Shown one piece after another: positions 47,231-56,223 of a stretch of 64,000 nucleotides of DNA. Each line of letters begins with the position of its first letter. The stretch's first letter is position 1. A program made the translations under genes and the position numbers. Origin of the DNA: Hymenobacter glacialis (GTDB lineage Bacteria > Bacteroidota > Bacteroidia > Cytophagales > Hymenobacteraceae); the NCBI RefSeq assembly GCF_001816165.1, contig NZ_MDZC01000015.1, positions 1 to 64,000 on the forward strand. Direction: 5' to 3'. The notes under the pieces were generated by a model. That model made no database searches. It was not told the origin of the DNA and was given only the letters and a program-made list of their open reading frames with translations.

Positions 47231-48760
47231 TTATTGAATGGTGGCCGGCCGGCCGCCAACTGGCGCAGCCGGGGTTGGTCCTGGCAAAGCACCGTCTGCG
47301 CCGGGCGCGTCTTCGCGCAGCTTGCGGCCCCGCAGCTGAAGCAGGAAAATCAGCCCCAGGATAAAAAAGACAATCAGGGCCAGAATGCTGTAGCGCATGT
47401 TGCCGCCCGTGAGCTGCGAAATGCCCCCAAACACCACCAGGCCAATGACGATGCCGACCTTTTCCGTCACGTCGAAAAAGCTGAAATACGCCGCCGAGTT
47501 GGGTGTGTTTTCAGGAATAATCTTCGAATACGTGGAGCGCGACAGGCTTTGCACCGCGCCCATGGTGAGGCCGATAACAGAGGCCAGCGCGTAGAAAGAC
47601 CAGCCGGCCTGCACGAAGTAGCCGGCGATGCAAATCAGCATCCAGATGAACACGGCCCAGCTCAGGGCACGGGTGTTGCCGATACGCTCAGAAAGCTTGG
47701 CAAACAGATATGCCCCTAGTATGCCCACAATTTGCAGCAGCAAAATGGTGATGATGAGGGCAGTGGTTTCCAGTCCCAACTCTTCCGAGCCGAACAGCGT
47801 GGCCACGTACATTACCGTCTGCACGCCCATATTGTAGGTGAAGTAGGCCAGCAGAAAGCGCTTCAGGTTGGGCTGTTTTTTGGTTTCTTCCCACACCTTG
47901 CCCAGTTCCCGAAAGCCGTTGAGCACCCAGCCCGAGTCGGATGCAGCGCCGGCGGGACGCCCTGGGTCTTTGGGCAGCGTGGCGAAGGGAATCTGGGCGA
48001 AGCCCGCCCACCAAAGACCTGTGAGCAGGAAGCTGTACTGCGTGGCTTTGGCGGTGGTCAGGCCAAAAAGGGGAGTACCAGACAGCGTGGGCCCCTGAAT
48101 GAGAATGAGGCACAGCACCAGCAGCACCACCGACCCGATGTAGCCCATGGAAAAGCCCCGCGCCGAAAGGGCGTCAAACTTCTCTTCCGAGGAAATATCG
48201 GGCAGGTAGGAGTTGTAGAAAACAATGGAGCCCGAAAAGCCAATGGTGGCCATAATGAACACAAACACCCCAAGGATAAAGGTGCTGGCCTCAAAGAAAA
48301 ACAGCCCCGCGCAGGACGCCGCGCCGATGTAGCAGAACACCTGCAAGAACAGCTTCTTCCGGCCCGAGAAGTCGGCCAGCGACGTGAGCAGCGGGCTAAT
48401 GAGGGCAATGATGAGGAAGGCGGCCGACACCGAATAGTTCTGCAGCGACGTGCCCGGAATGCTCATTCCCAGGAAGTCGACCGGGGTCTTGCCGCTGTCG
48501 GTGCCCGTCACTTCCTTCACTACGGAGCTCCAGTAGATGGGGAAAATGCTGGACGTAATTACCAGCGGGTACACGGAGTTGGCCCAGTCGTAGAAGGTCC
48601 AGCCGGTGGTAACGCGCTTGTTGTCTTTTTCAATGCCCGCAACGGCGGGGCTCGGAGTTGTGGTGGGGGCCATAGGGGCGGCGCGAAGGTGTGGATTCTC
48701 GCCGGGCAAGGTAACGGGTTTTAATGGTTCAGGTTTAACAGTGGAGAAAAATTGTGACAT
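47231..48760 (-). CDS. MFS transporter of the UMF1 / Atg22-like group
   Basis: A 509-aa protein with about 12 TM helices. Signature at the first helix: GWTFYDWANSVYPLVITSSIFPIYW, then SPLLTSLADFSGRKK and VFYNSYLPDI, typical of the vacuole-effluxer-like MFS family. It ends in a basic tail with LQLRGRKLRED. It is last in a minus-strand run GH97 - GH13 - MFS, so it probably moves glucose or maltodextrin into the cell. Two starts are possible, 48760 (used) and codon 30 (MAPTTTPSP), both before the first helix. Confidence 0.82.
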   Translation of the reverse strand: MSQFFSTVKPEPLKPVTLPGENPHLRAAPMAPTTTPSPAVAGIEKDNKRVTTGWTFYDWANSVYPLVITSSIFPIYWSSVVKEVTGTDSGKTPVDFLGMSIPGTSLQNYSVSAAFLIIALISPLLTSLADFSGRKKLFLQVFCYIGAASCAGLFFFEASTFILGVFVFIMATIGFSGSIVFYNSYLPDISSEEKFDALSARGFSMGYIGSVVLLVLCLILIQGPTLSGTPLFGLTTAKATQYSFLLTGLWWAGFAQIPFATLPKDPGRPAGAASDSGWVLNGFRELGKVWEETKKQPNLKRFLLAYFTYNMGVQTVMYVATLFGSEELGLETTALIITILLLQIVGILGAYLFAKLSERIGNTRALSWAVFIWMLICIAGYFVQAGWSFYALASVIGLTMGAVQSLSRSTYSKIIPENTPNSAAYFSFFDVTEKVGIVIGLVVFGGISQLTGGNMRYSILALIVFFILGLIFLLQLRGRKLREDAPGADGALPGPTPAAPVGGRPATIQ

Positions 48761-48855
48761 TCTGAGCTGAATGCGGCGCCGCGTCCCACATGACTGATGC
48801 CAATATGCCTGAAGGCCCACGGACCGCAAGCGCTTCTTCCCTATAAGCTAAACCG

Positions 48856-50259
48856 CTACTTCTTCAGCACCAGATACCCATAAGCCGGCAGCGAAACCTG
48901 CGTGCTTACCGCCACCGAGCCACCCGTCAAGGCATTGGTCCAGGTGGTGTTGGCCAGGGCGGCGGGCACGGGGTAGGTGCTGGTGGAGTTGCGCACGTTC
49001 ACGAGCACCAGGGCTTGCTCGGAGCCCGCGGTTTTGGTGAAGGCGCACACGTTGGCCGTGCTGTGGGCAGTGGGCGTGCCCACACGCAAGGCGGGGCTGG
49101 CCGCACGGGCCGCCAGCAGCTGCTTGTAGGCGCGGGTTACGTCGGGGCGGGCGCCCCACTGCACTTTCACAGAGGTGAAGGGGAAGGGAATGGCCGCGGT
49201 CATGCCGGCTTCCTGGCCGTTGTAAACCATGGGCACGCCCTTGTAGCAGGCGGCAATGACGAAGGCCGACATGGCGCCCGCGTGGCCCCCAAACAAGGTG
49301 ACGGGCGAGCCGTCCGAGCCGTTCACGTCGTGGTTGGTGATGTAGCGCACCACTTGCTGGGTGCCCGTGGCGCCCACAAACTCGCTGGCGTTCAGGGCAT
49401 CAAAGATGGCGGCCGACGCCCCGTTGCGGTACACGTTATAAATGCCGCCGTAGAAACCGAAGCCAAAGTTGTAGTCGAAGCCCGAGGCGAAATTGCTGGC
49501 CCGGGTGCCTTCGGCCAGCAGCAGCAGCTTGTGCGTTTTCACGTTGCGTAGCGTGTCAACGGCCTGTTTCCAGAAGTCGTTGGGCTGGAAGTCGGCGTAG
49601 TCGCAGCGGAAGCCGTCAACGTTGGCTGTGAACACCCATGACTTCATCGCTGAAATCATGGCCAGGCGCATGTCCAGGTTGCTGAAATTAAGCTGCGCCA
49701 CGTCGTTATAGGTCGTGCCGTTGTTCGAGGGCGAGGCAATGGCGCCGGACGGGGTGCGCTGGTACCAGGTTGGGTGGTCCGTTATCCACGCGTGGTCGAA
49801 GCTGGTGTGGTTGGCCACCCAGTCCAGCATCACGGTCAGGCCCCGGGCGTGGGCGGCGTCTACGAGAGTGCGCAGGTCGGCCAGCGTGCCGAACTCCGGG
49901 TTCACGGCCCGGTAGTCCTTCACGGCGTACGGCGAATTCACCGATTTGCTGTCGGTGCCGATGGGGAATATCGGCATCAGGTACAGCACGTTCACCCCCA
50001 GCGCCTTGATGGAATCGAGCCGGGCCGTGACGCCCGCAAAGTTGCCCGCCTGGCTAAAGGCCCGCATGTTCACTTGGTACATCACCGCATCCTCCCGGTT
50101 GGGCACACCGGCGAAGGGCGTGCCGTACTGCGGCGTGGCGTTGGCAGACGGCGGCGGGACTAAGACACTGGGAACCAAATCCTTCTTGCAACCCGCCAGC
50201 AGAACAAGGGCGAAGAACGTCGCCAGGTATTTTTTCAAGCCCTTTTTGGCAAGATGCAT
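48856..50259 (-). CDS. GH13 alpha-amylase-family lipoprotein
   Basis: A 467-aa surface or periplasmic lipoprotein (lipobox FALVLLAGC, Cys near 24). The catalytic barrel covers about 55-400: VMLDWVANHTS (region I), VDGFRCDYAD (nucleophile Asp), LLLLAEGTR (acid Glu), YITNHDVNG (stabilising Asp). A short C-terminal beta domain ends in VSLPAYGYLVLKK. Likely acts on starch or maltodextrins and is placed after GH97 and before the MFS transporter. Confidence 0.93.
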   Translation of the reverse strand: MHLAKKGLKKYLATFFALVLLAGCKKDLVPSVLVPPPSANATPQYGTPFAGVPNREDAVMYQVNMRAFSQAGNFAGVTARLDSIKALGVNVLYLMPIFPIGTDSKSVNSPYAVKDYRAVNPEFGTLADLRTLVDAAHARGLTVMLDWVANHTSFDHAWITDHPTWYQRTPSGAIASPSNNGTTYNDVAQLNFSNLDMRLAMISAMKSWVFTANVDGFRCDYADFQPNDFWKQAVDTLRNVKTHKLLLLAEGTRASNFASGFDYNFGFGFYGGIYNVYRNGASAAIFDALNASEFVGATGTQQVVRYITNHDVNGSDGSPVTLFGGHAGAMSAFVIAACYKGVPMVYNGQEAGMTAAIPFPFTSVKVQWGARPDVTRAYKQLLAARAASPALRVGTPTAHSTANVCAFTKTAGSEQALVLVNVRNSTSTYPVPAALANTTWTNALTGGSVAVSTQVSLPAYGYLVLKK

Positions 50260-50373
50260 GAGGCAGTGATTATGGATTCATGAAATATAGTCCACAAGAA
50301 CAGCGCCTTCCGTTCGTCAAGTCAAGCGCAGCAGCAGTATGACGAACGAAAAGGTTGCTTCGGGAGCAGACGG

Positions 50374-52494
50374 TTATTTCTTAAGCGGCTTGAAGCTCAC
50401 GGCGGCACCACCGCCCGGTGCCAGCTGCAACGTGAGCGCCGATTTGCTGGTTACCACCTGCTTCGTGATGCGGTAGGCCATGGGGTTTTTGTCCCAGGAC
50501 GCGCCTGGGCCGTCGGCGTAGACGGTGGCCTCGTAGCGCTGGCCGGGCGTGAGAAAATTGAGCTTCAGGGCTTGCTTGCGGGCGTTTTCATCGGTGATGC
50601 TGCCCAGGTACCACTCGTCTTTGCCCTTGGCTTTGCGCACGGTGGTGAGGTAGTCGCCGGGCTCGGCGGCCAGGATGCGCGTGTCGTCCCAGTCCACGGC
50701 CACGTCCTCAATAAAGCGGAAAGCGTCTAGGTGCTGTTCGTAGGCTTCGGGTAGGTCGGCGGCCATTTGCAGAGGCGAATACATGGTTACGTACAGGGCC
50801 AGCTGCTTGGCCAGTGTGGTGTGTACCTGCCGGCCCTGGTTGCGGGCAGGGTTCCAGCTTTCCAGATTGATTTGGAAGATGCCGGGCGTGTAGTCCATGG
50901 GCCCACCCATGAGGCGGGTGAAGGGAAGGATGGTTTCGTGCTCGGGCGGGTTGCCGCTGCTCCAGGCGTTGAATTCGTTGCCGCGGGCCGCTTCGGAGGC
51001 CATCCAGTTGGGATAGGTGCGGTGCAGGCCGGTGGGCCGCACGGCTTCGTGCATGTCGACCATGATGCGGTTGTCGGCCGTGAGTTGGGCCGTGCGGTTG
51101 TAGTGGTTCACCATCCACTGGCCGTCGTGGTGCTCGCCGCGCGGGATGATGCGGCCCACGTAGCCGGTTTTCACGGCGTCGTAGCCGTGCTGCTTCATGA
51201 AGCGGTAGGCGGCGTCCTGGCGGCGCTCGTAGTTGGTCACCGAGCTGCTGGTTTCGTGGTGCATGATGAGCTTCACGCCCTTGCCGGCGGCGTAGCGGTG
51301 TAGCTCCTCCACGTCGAAATCCGGGTACGGCGTCACGAAGTCAAATACCTCTTCCTTCCAGTTGTTGGCCCAGTCCTCCCAGCCCACGTTCCAGCCCTCC
51401 ACCAGCACGCCCTGGATGTTGTGCCGGGCGGCAAAGTCGATGTAGCGCTTCACGTTGGCGGTGTTGGCGCCGTGGTGGCCGTTGGGCTTCAGGTTGGCCC
51501 AGTCCGTGCTGGCCAGCTTCAGGTTGCTGGCATCAGAGTAGTTCCAGCTGGCTTTGTTGACGTGCATTTCCCACCACACCCCCACAAATTTCCGGGGCTG
51601 AATCCAGCCCGTTTCGGTGAGTTTGGTGGGCTCGTTCAGGTTCAGGATTAGCTTGGACGACAGGATGGCCGGGGCGTTGTCGGCCACCACGATGGTGCGC
51701 CAGGGGGTGTGTTCGGGTGCCTGCAAATAGGCCTTGGCCCCCGTACCGGTGGCATCGGGCACGAGCTGGCTACTAAGGCCAAACGTCTCGGTGTCTACGT
51801 TCAGCGTCATGGCCGGGTAGTTTACCAGTGCCGCTTCGTGAATATTGATATACAAGCCGTTATCCGATTTCAGCATGAGCGGCGTCTGGATGCGCTTGGG
51901 CGCCGCCCGCTGCTGAATGGGCTCAATGGGCGTGGTGTTCACCTCGCTCAAGCGGCTGCTGGTGTAGGTGTACTCGTTGGAGTCGTAGTCGCCCGGAATC
52001 CAAAAGGCTTTGTGGTTGGCCGGCAGGTTAAACTCGGTGGTTTCGTCCTGCACCGTGAAGTAGGCCAGGCCCGGCTGCGATGGCACTTCGTAGCGAAAGC
52101 CCACCCCGGCGGCAAATACCCGAAATACCACGTCGAGCCGGCGCCCATCGGCCGCCGGCTGGCGCAGGTGCACCGTGAGCTGCTGGTAGTGGTTGCGAAT
52201 ATTTTTCACCTCGCCCCACACCGGCTGCCAGGCATCGTCCACGTCCTTGGTTTCGCTGCCCGTGAGTACCAGCGGGCCCTCAAAACCCTTGCCGTCGGCA
52301 AAGGCCAGCCCCAGGCGCGAAGGCGTGATGACCGGTTTGGCCCCGTAGGACACGGCGTAAGTGAGGTGCCCGTCGGGGGCCAGCGCCACGGTCAGGCGCA
52401 CGTTGCCGAGGCGGGCAGTGAGGGGCGCCGTAGTCTGGGCCCTGGCGCGGGTGCCTGCCGCCAGAAGCAGCATGGCTAGCAGAAGTTGTTTCAT
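50374..52494 (-). CDS. GH97 alpha-glucosidase (SusB-like)
   Basis: A 706-aa secreted enzyme that releases glucose from the non-reducing ends of maltodextrins. Order: signal peptide (MKQLLLAMLLLAAGTRARAQ), N-terminal beta-sandwich (about 25-280), TIM barrel (about 290-580; GVLVEGWNVGWEDW, IMHHETSSSV, VKTGYVGRI, VDMHEAVRPTGLHRTYPN), C-terminal beta domain. The Glu in MHEAVRPTG is the residue seen in the inverting, SusB-like branch of GH97. It is the first gene of locus B, 115 bp before the GH13 gene. Confidence 0.93.
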   Translation of the reverse strand: MKQLLLAMLLLAAGTRARAQTTAPLTARLGNVRLTVALAPDGHLTYAVSYGAKPVITPSRLGLAFADGKGFEGPLVLTGSETKDVDDAWQPVWGEVKNIRNHYQQLTVHLRQPAADGRRLDVVFRVFAAGVGFRYEVPSQPGLAYFTVQDETTEFNLPANHKAFWIPGDYDSNEYTYTSSRLSEVNTTPIEPIQQRAAPKRIQTPLMLKSDNGLYINIHEAALVNYPAMTLNVDTETFGLSSQLVPDATGTGAKAYLQAPEHTPWRTIVVADNAPAILSSKLILNLNEPTKLTETGWIQPRKFVGVWWEMHVNKASWNYSDASNLKLASTDWANLKPNGHHGANTANVKRYIDFAARHNIQGVLVEGWNVGWEDWANNWKEEVFDFVTPYPDFDVEELHRYAAGKGVKLIMHHETSSSVTNYERRQDAAYRFMKQHGYDAVKTGYVGRIIPRGEHHDGQWMVNHYNRTAQLTADNRIMVDMHEAVRPTGLHRTYPNWMASEAARGNEFNAWSSGNPPEHETILPFTRLMGGPMDYTPGIFQINLESWNPARNQGRQVHTTLAKQLALYVTMYSPLQMAADLPEAYEQHLDAFRFIEDVAVDWDDTRILAAEPGDYLTTVRKAKGKDEWYLGSITDENARKQALKLNFLTPGQRYEATVYADGPGASWDKNPMAYRITKQVVTSKSALTLQLAPGGGAAVSFKPLKK

Positions 52495-52732
52495 CACAAA
52501 GCTCAATTCATTTCAGGTGCGCGCCGATTGTTGCTGGCGGCGCTCATTTTTCAGAGTTGGAGGCAGGGTTGCAAGGTAAGCGTGCGCAAATCCACGGGCG
52601 GCTACTTGCAGTGATGCACCAGCCTACAGGCTCCCCAACGGTCGGCATTTGGGCGCTTGTCGATGCAATACCCGGGACGGACGGTAATTCTGGCGGCTGC
52701 ACCTACATCACAGGCAGGAACTTAGGCAAAAT

Positions 52733-52766
52733 AAAAACCCCGTCTCACAATGGAAACGGGGTTTTT
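52733..52766 (-). terminator. Terminator of the tRNA-Ser gene
   Basis: On the minus strand AAAAACCCCGTT, a 10-nt loop, ACGGGGTTTTTATTTTG begins 3 nt after the tRNA. It is also A/T-rich on the other side. Confidence 0.8.
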
Positions 52767-52768
52767 AG

Positions 52769-52856
52769 TTGAGGGGATGGGATTCGAACCCACGATGACC
52801 TTTTGAGCCATACACACTTTCCAGGCGTGCTCCTTCGACCACTCGGACACCCCTCA
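52769..52856 (-). tRNA. tRNA-Ser (GGA)
   Basis: 88 nt. Acceptor TGAGGGG pairs with CCCCTCA; the D-arm reads TCCGAGTGGTCGAAGGA, the anticodon loop CTGGAAA gives GGA, a long variable arm follows (class II), and the T-arm is GTGGGTTCGAATCCCAT. CCA is not encoded. Decodes UCC and UCU. Confidence 0.95.
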
Positions 52857-52888
52857 AGGTGGTGGTTGGTGGGGCAAAGATAGAACGG

Positions 52889-52974
52889 AAAAGAGTTAAA
52901 AGTTACGAGTTAGGAGTTATGAATTGCCGTTCCATCAACTCATAACTGATAACTCGTAACTCATCACTCTTTTT
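52889..52974. repeat. Inverted repeat built from GAGTTA-type units
   Basis: Left arm 52889-52921 and right arm 52941-52974 pair at about 27 of 33 positions (AAAAGAGT..GTTACGAGTTA..AGTTATG). Each arm repeats a near-heptad GAGTTA/AGTTACG unit. Its last base is the first base of the asparaginase stop codon. Confidence 0.8.
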
Positions 52975-54059
52975 CAAGGCGTTATCTCGCCGCGCAAATC
53001 CTGCATCAGTAGCTGGCGGGTGCGGTCCTCCCCCAGCCCGAGGCCGAGCACGAACATGAGCTTGGTCACAGCCGCTTCGGTGGTGATGTCGTCGCCGCCC
53101 ACAATGCCCAGCTCCGCGAAGTGGGCGCTGGTTTCGTACTTGCCCTGCACCACGCGGCCCTCTTCGCACTGGCTCACGTTGAGCAGCCACACGCCGCGGG
53201 CGCGGGCATCGGCCAGGCACTGCAGGAACCACGGCGCCGTGGGCGCATTGCCCGAGCCGTAGGTTTCGAGCACGCAGCCGCGCAGGCCGGCAATGCCCAA
53301 TATGGCACTCACCACGGCTTCGGTGATGCCCGGAAACAGGCGCAGCACCGCCACGCTGGTTTCCAAATGGGAGTGCACCTTGAGCTTGGCTCCGGGCAGC
53401 AGGCGAATGCTTTTATCATCGAACTCCAGGTTGATGCCGGCCCGGGCCAGCGGCGGGTAGTTTTCGCTTCTGAAAGCCGCAAACTGGTGGCTTTCTACTT
53501 TTTTGGCCCGCGTGCCGCGAATGAGCTCGTCGTTAAAAAACACGCACACTTCCGGTACGCGCACCGTGTGGGCGTAGGGGTGGCGGGCCGCCGCAATTTC
53601 CAGCGCCGTCACCAAGTTGCGCTGGGCATCGGAGCGACTGACGCCCACCGGCACCTGCGCACCCGTAAACACCACCGGCTTGCCCAGGTGCTCGAGCACG
53701 TAGCTCAGGGCCGCCGCCGAATACGCCATGGTGTCGGTGCCGTGCAGCACCACAAAGCCATCAAAGTCGGCGTAGTGCCGGCCAATGAGCTGGGCCAGGT
53801 ACAGCCAGTCGGCAGGCGTCACGTTGCTGCTGTCGATGGGTGCGGGCAGGCTGAGCAGAACCAGCTGAAACGGCAGCCGCGCCAGCTCGGGCATCTTGCG
53901 GTCGAGGCGGCCAAACTGCATGGGCACCAGCTCGCCGCTGCGGTTCACGGCCATGCCCACCGTGCCCCCGGTGTAGATGATGAGCAGCCGCGGGGCCGCG
54001 GTGTTGGCGGCATCGGCGAGGGTAGCCAGGGGGAGCAGCGGTAAATCGAGGTCGGGCAT
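52974..54059 (-). CDS. ansA: Type I (cytoplasmic) L-asparaginase
   Basis: Hydrolyses asparagine to aspartate and ammonia. The 361-aa protein has the first active-site Thr in LLIIYTGGTVGM, the second in FVVLHGTDTMAYSAAALSY, and GCVLETYGSGNAP near the C-terminal domain. It has no signal peptide, which fits the cytoplasmic AnsA type. The start at 54059 (MPDLDLPLLP) is used; an upstream in-frame start adds seven residues. Confidence 0.92.
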   Translation of the reverse strand: MPDLDLPLLPLATLADAANTAAPRLLIIYTGGTVGMAVNRSGELVPMQFGRLDRKMPELARLPFQLVLLSLPAPIDSSNVTPADWLYLAQLIGRHYADFDGFVVLHGTDTMAYSAAALSYVLEHLGKPVVFTGAQVPVGVSRSDAQRNLVTALEIAAARHPYAHTVRVPEVCVFFNDELIRGTRAKKVESHQFAAFRSENYPPLARAGINLEFDDKSIRLLPGAKLKVHSHLETSVAVLRLFPGITEAVVSAILGIAGLRGCVLETYGSGNAPTAPWFLQCLADARARGVWLLNVSQCEEGRVVQGKYETSAHFAELGIVGGDDITTEAAVTKLMFVLGLGLGEDRTRQLLMQDLRGEITP

Positions 54060-54082
54060 GGACGGGAAACGCAAGAACAACT

Positions 54083-54259
54083 AACTCCCCTCCTTTTTTA
54101 AGGAGGGGACATTTTCACGCAGTGAAATTGGGGTGGTGAAGTCGTTGAACGAAGTCCAAACGACTCGCGACTGAATCATTCGGGTGTCGTTCAACGAAGG
54201 TCACCACCCCCGTTGCCGCTGGCGCGGCACCATCCCCTCCTTAAATAAGGAGGGGAGTT
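54083..54259. mobile_element. Palindromic MITE-like element
   Basis: A 177-bp nearly palindromic unit. The ends are AACTCCCCTCCTTTTTTAAG and its near-complement closing in AAGGAGGGGAGTT. Further in, GGGGTGGTGA mirrors TCACCACCCC, and CGTTGAACGAAG mirrors CGTTCAACG. No ORF. It lies between the start codons of divergent ansA and mqo. Confidence 0.75.
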
Positions 54260-54360
54260 TTCGTTCTGCTGGCGCAAGGTAGCCCGCGGGATTTTTTTCG
54301 CCCAGCCCAGCCCCCCCACCGCCGGGCTTCGTATTGCCTGCGGCCCTTCCATCCCTTTTT

Positions 54361-55866
54361 ATGACCCCAACCGACACTACCCCCGACAAACCCGTTTCCG
54401 ACGTCATCGTTATCGGCGCCGGCATCATGAGCGCCACGCTGGCCGTGCTGCTCAAAGCCCTCGACCCCGCCCTCACCATTGCCGGCTATGAGCGCCTCGA
54501 CGCCGTGGCCGCCGAAAGCTCCGACGCCTGGAACAACGCCGGCACCGGCCACTCGGCCTTCTGCGAGCTCAACTACACCCCCGAGCGCCCCGACGGTTCC
54601 ATCGACATCGGCAAGGCCGACAAGATTGCCGAGCAGTTTGAGCTCAGCAAGCAGTTCTGGGCTTCGCTGGTGCAGGAAGGCGTGCTCCCCGACCCGGCCT
54701 CCTTCATCCAAAGCATTCCGCACATGAGCTTTGTGTGGGGCGCGGCCAATGTGGAATACCTGCGCAAGCGCCACGCTGCGCTGCTGCGCTCGCCCCTGTT
54801 TCAGGGCATGGAGTTCAGCGAAGACCCTGCCCAAATTGCGGCCTGGATACCGCTGGTGATGGACGGCCGCGACCCGGCCACGCCCGTGGCCGCCACGCGC
54901 ATGGCCATGGGCACCGACGTGAACTTCGGCGCCCTCACCAGCTCTATGTACCACTATGTGAAGGGCCTGCCCGGCGTCAATTTCCAGCTGGGGCACGAGG
55001 TGGAAGACTTCCGGCGCAAGGACGACGGCATCTGGCGCCTCAAAGTGCGCAACGTGGCCACGGGCGAAAGCCGCATCGTGCGCGGGCGCTTCGTGTTTAT
55101 TGGGGCCGGCGGCGGCACGCTCACGCTGCTCGAAAAAACTGACATCCCGGAAGCCAACGGCTTCGGCGGCTTTCCCGTGAGCGGGCAGTGGCTGAAGTGC
55201 CAGAACCCCGCCGTGATTGCCCGGCACGAGGCCAAAGTGTACGGCAAGCCGGCCGTGGGCTCGCCACCCATGTCGATGCCCCACCTCGATACCCGCCAGA
55301 TTAACGGGCAGAAAGAACTGCTTTTTGGCCCCTACGCCGGCTTCAGCACCAAATTTTTGAAGCAGGGCTCGTACACCGATTTGTTTAGGTCCATCGAATT
55401 GGGCAACATCCGGCCGCTGCTCTTTGCCGGGGCGCGCAACCTGGGCCTCACGCGCTACCTCATCGGGCAGGTGCTGCAGTCGCCGCAAGACCGCACCGCC
55501 GCCCTGCGCGAGTACTACCCCACTGCCAACCCCGCCGACTGGCAGTTGGAAGTAGCCGGCCAACGGGTGCAGGTCATCAAGAAAGACAAAAAAGCGGGCG
55601 GCGTGCTGGAATTCGGCACCGAGATGGTGACGTCGGCCGACGGCTCGATGGCGGCTTTGCTGGGTGCCTCGCCGGGCGCCAGCACGGCCGTGGCCATCAT
55701 GCTCGATTTGGTGCAGAAGTGCTTTCCCGAGCGAGCGGCCTCGCCCGAATGGCAGGCCCGGTTCCGCGCGTTGGTGCCCTCATTTGGCCAGAAGCTGGCC
55801 CCCAATCCGGCCCTGACGGCGGCCGTGCGCGAGCGCAGCCGCCAGGCGCTGCAGCTGGAGCATTAG
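54361..55866 (+). CDS. mqo: Malate:quinone oxidoreductase
   Basis: FAD enzyme of the inner membrane surface that oxidises malate to oxaloacetate and reduces quinone. The 501-aa protein has the N-terminal FAD loop VIVIGAGIMSATLAVLL, AGTGHSAFCELNYTPE, FIGAGGGTLTLLEKTDIPEA, GFGGFPVSGQWL and GPYAGFSTKFLK, all typical of Mqo, with the C-terminal GASPGASTAVAIML. Start at 54361 (MTPTDTTPD). Confidence 0.95.
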   Translation: MTPTDTTPDKPVSDVIVIGAGIMSATLAVLLKALDPALTIAGYERLDAVAAESSDAWNNAGTGHSAFCELNYTPERPDGSIDIGKADKIAEQFELSKQFWASLVQEGVLPDPASFIQSIPHMSFVWGAANVEYLRKRHAALLRSPLFQGMEFSEDPAQIAAWIPLVMDGRDPATPVAATRMAMGTDVNFGALTSSMYHYVKGLPGVNFQLGHEVEDFRRKDDGIWRLKVRNVATGESRIVRGRFVFIGAGGGTLTLLEKTDIPEANGFGGFPVSGQWLKCQNPAVIARHEAKVYGKPAVGSPPMSMPHLDTRQINGQKELLFGPYAGFSTKFLKQGSYTDLFRSIELGNIRPLLFAGARNLGLTRYLIGQVLQSPQDRTAALREYYPTANPADWQLEVAGQRVQVIKKDKKAGGVLEFGTEMVTSADGSMAALLGASPGASTAVAIMLDLVQKCFPERAASPEWQARFRALVPSFGQKLAPNPALTAAVRERSRQALQLEH

Positions 55867-55929
55867 AGCTCTCCCCTGTCATTCTGAGCCTACGAAGAAT
55901 CTTATCCCGCTTCTGCGGCTCAGGCTGGC

Positions 55930-56093
55930 GGTTGTTCATCTGCTCGAATTGCTCGTGGAGCTCGGCTGCATCGGTTACGACGTGCATGCGGGTTTTCAGG
56001 CCGGGCTGCTGCTGTCGGCTTGCAGTAACCGAACGGCCAGGGCCCACCCCATGCGCCGCCGGTAAGCAGCGCCGTGTTGTTGGAGAGGTTCAT
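55930..56093 (-). pseudogene. Decayed SDR (DltE-like) oxidoreductase, 5' fragment
   Basis: Reading leftward from the ATG at 56093, three frames give pieces of one short-chain dehydrogenase: MNLSNNTALLTGGA (start of the NAD-binding loop), then in another frame GWALAVRLLQADSS (first helix), then in the third QPGLKTRMHVVTDAAELHEQ (second strand and helix). The glycine loop TGGxSGIG has lost its middle. The rest of the gene is missing. A half copy of a REP-like sequence (TCATTCTGAGCCTACGAAG, about 55878-55896) lies at the broken end. Confidence 0.7.
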
Positions 56094-56223
56094 ACGCGGC
56101 GGGGGATTTTTGGGAAACGGACTCCGTTAACTGGTGGCCCGGCCCGATGGTTGATAACCGGTCGCTGTGTGGCTTATCTTGCGGGCTTATTGTTGGCCTT
56201 ATCCCCCGCGCTGCGCGCCTTAT

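Noticed and set aside
50290-50355. Weak inverted similarity around CGTTCGTCA ... TGACGAACG between GH13 and GH97 genes
   Set aside because: The arms are short and the centre does not match the known repeats; it is only a possible degenerate REP and not supportable as a feature.
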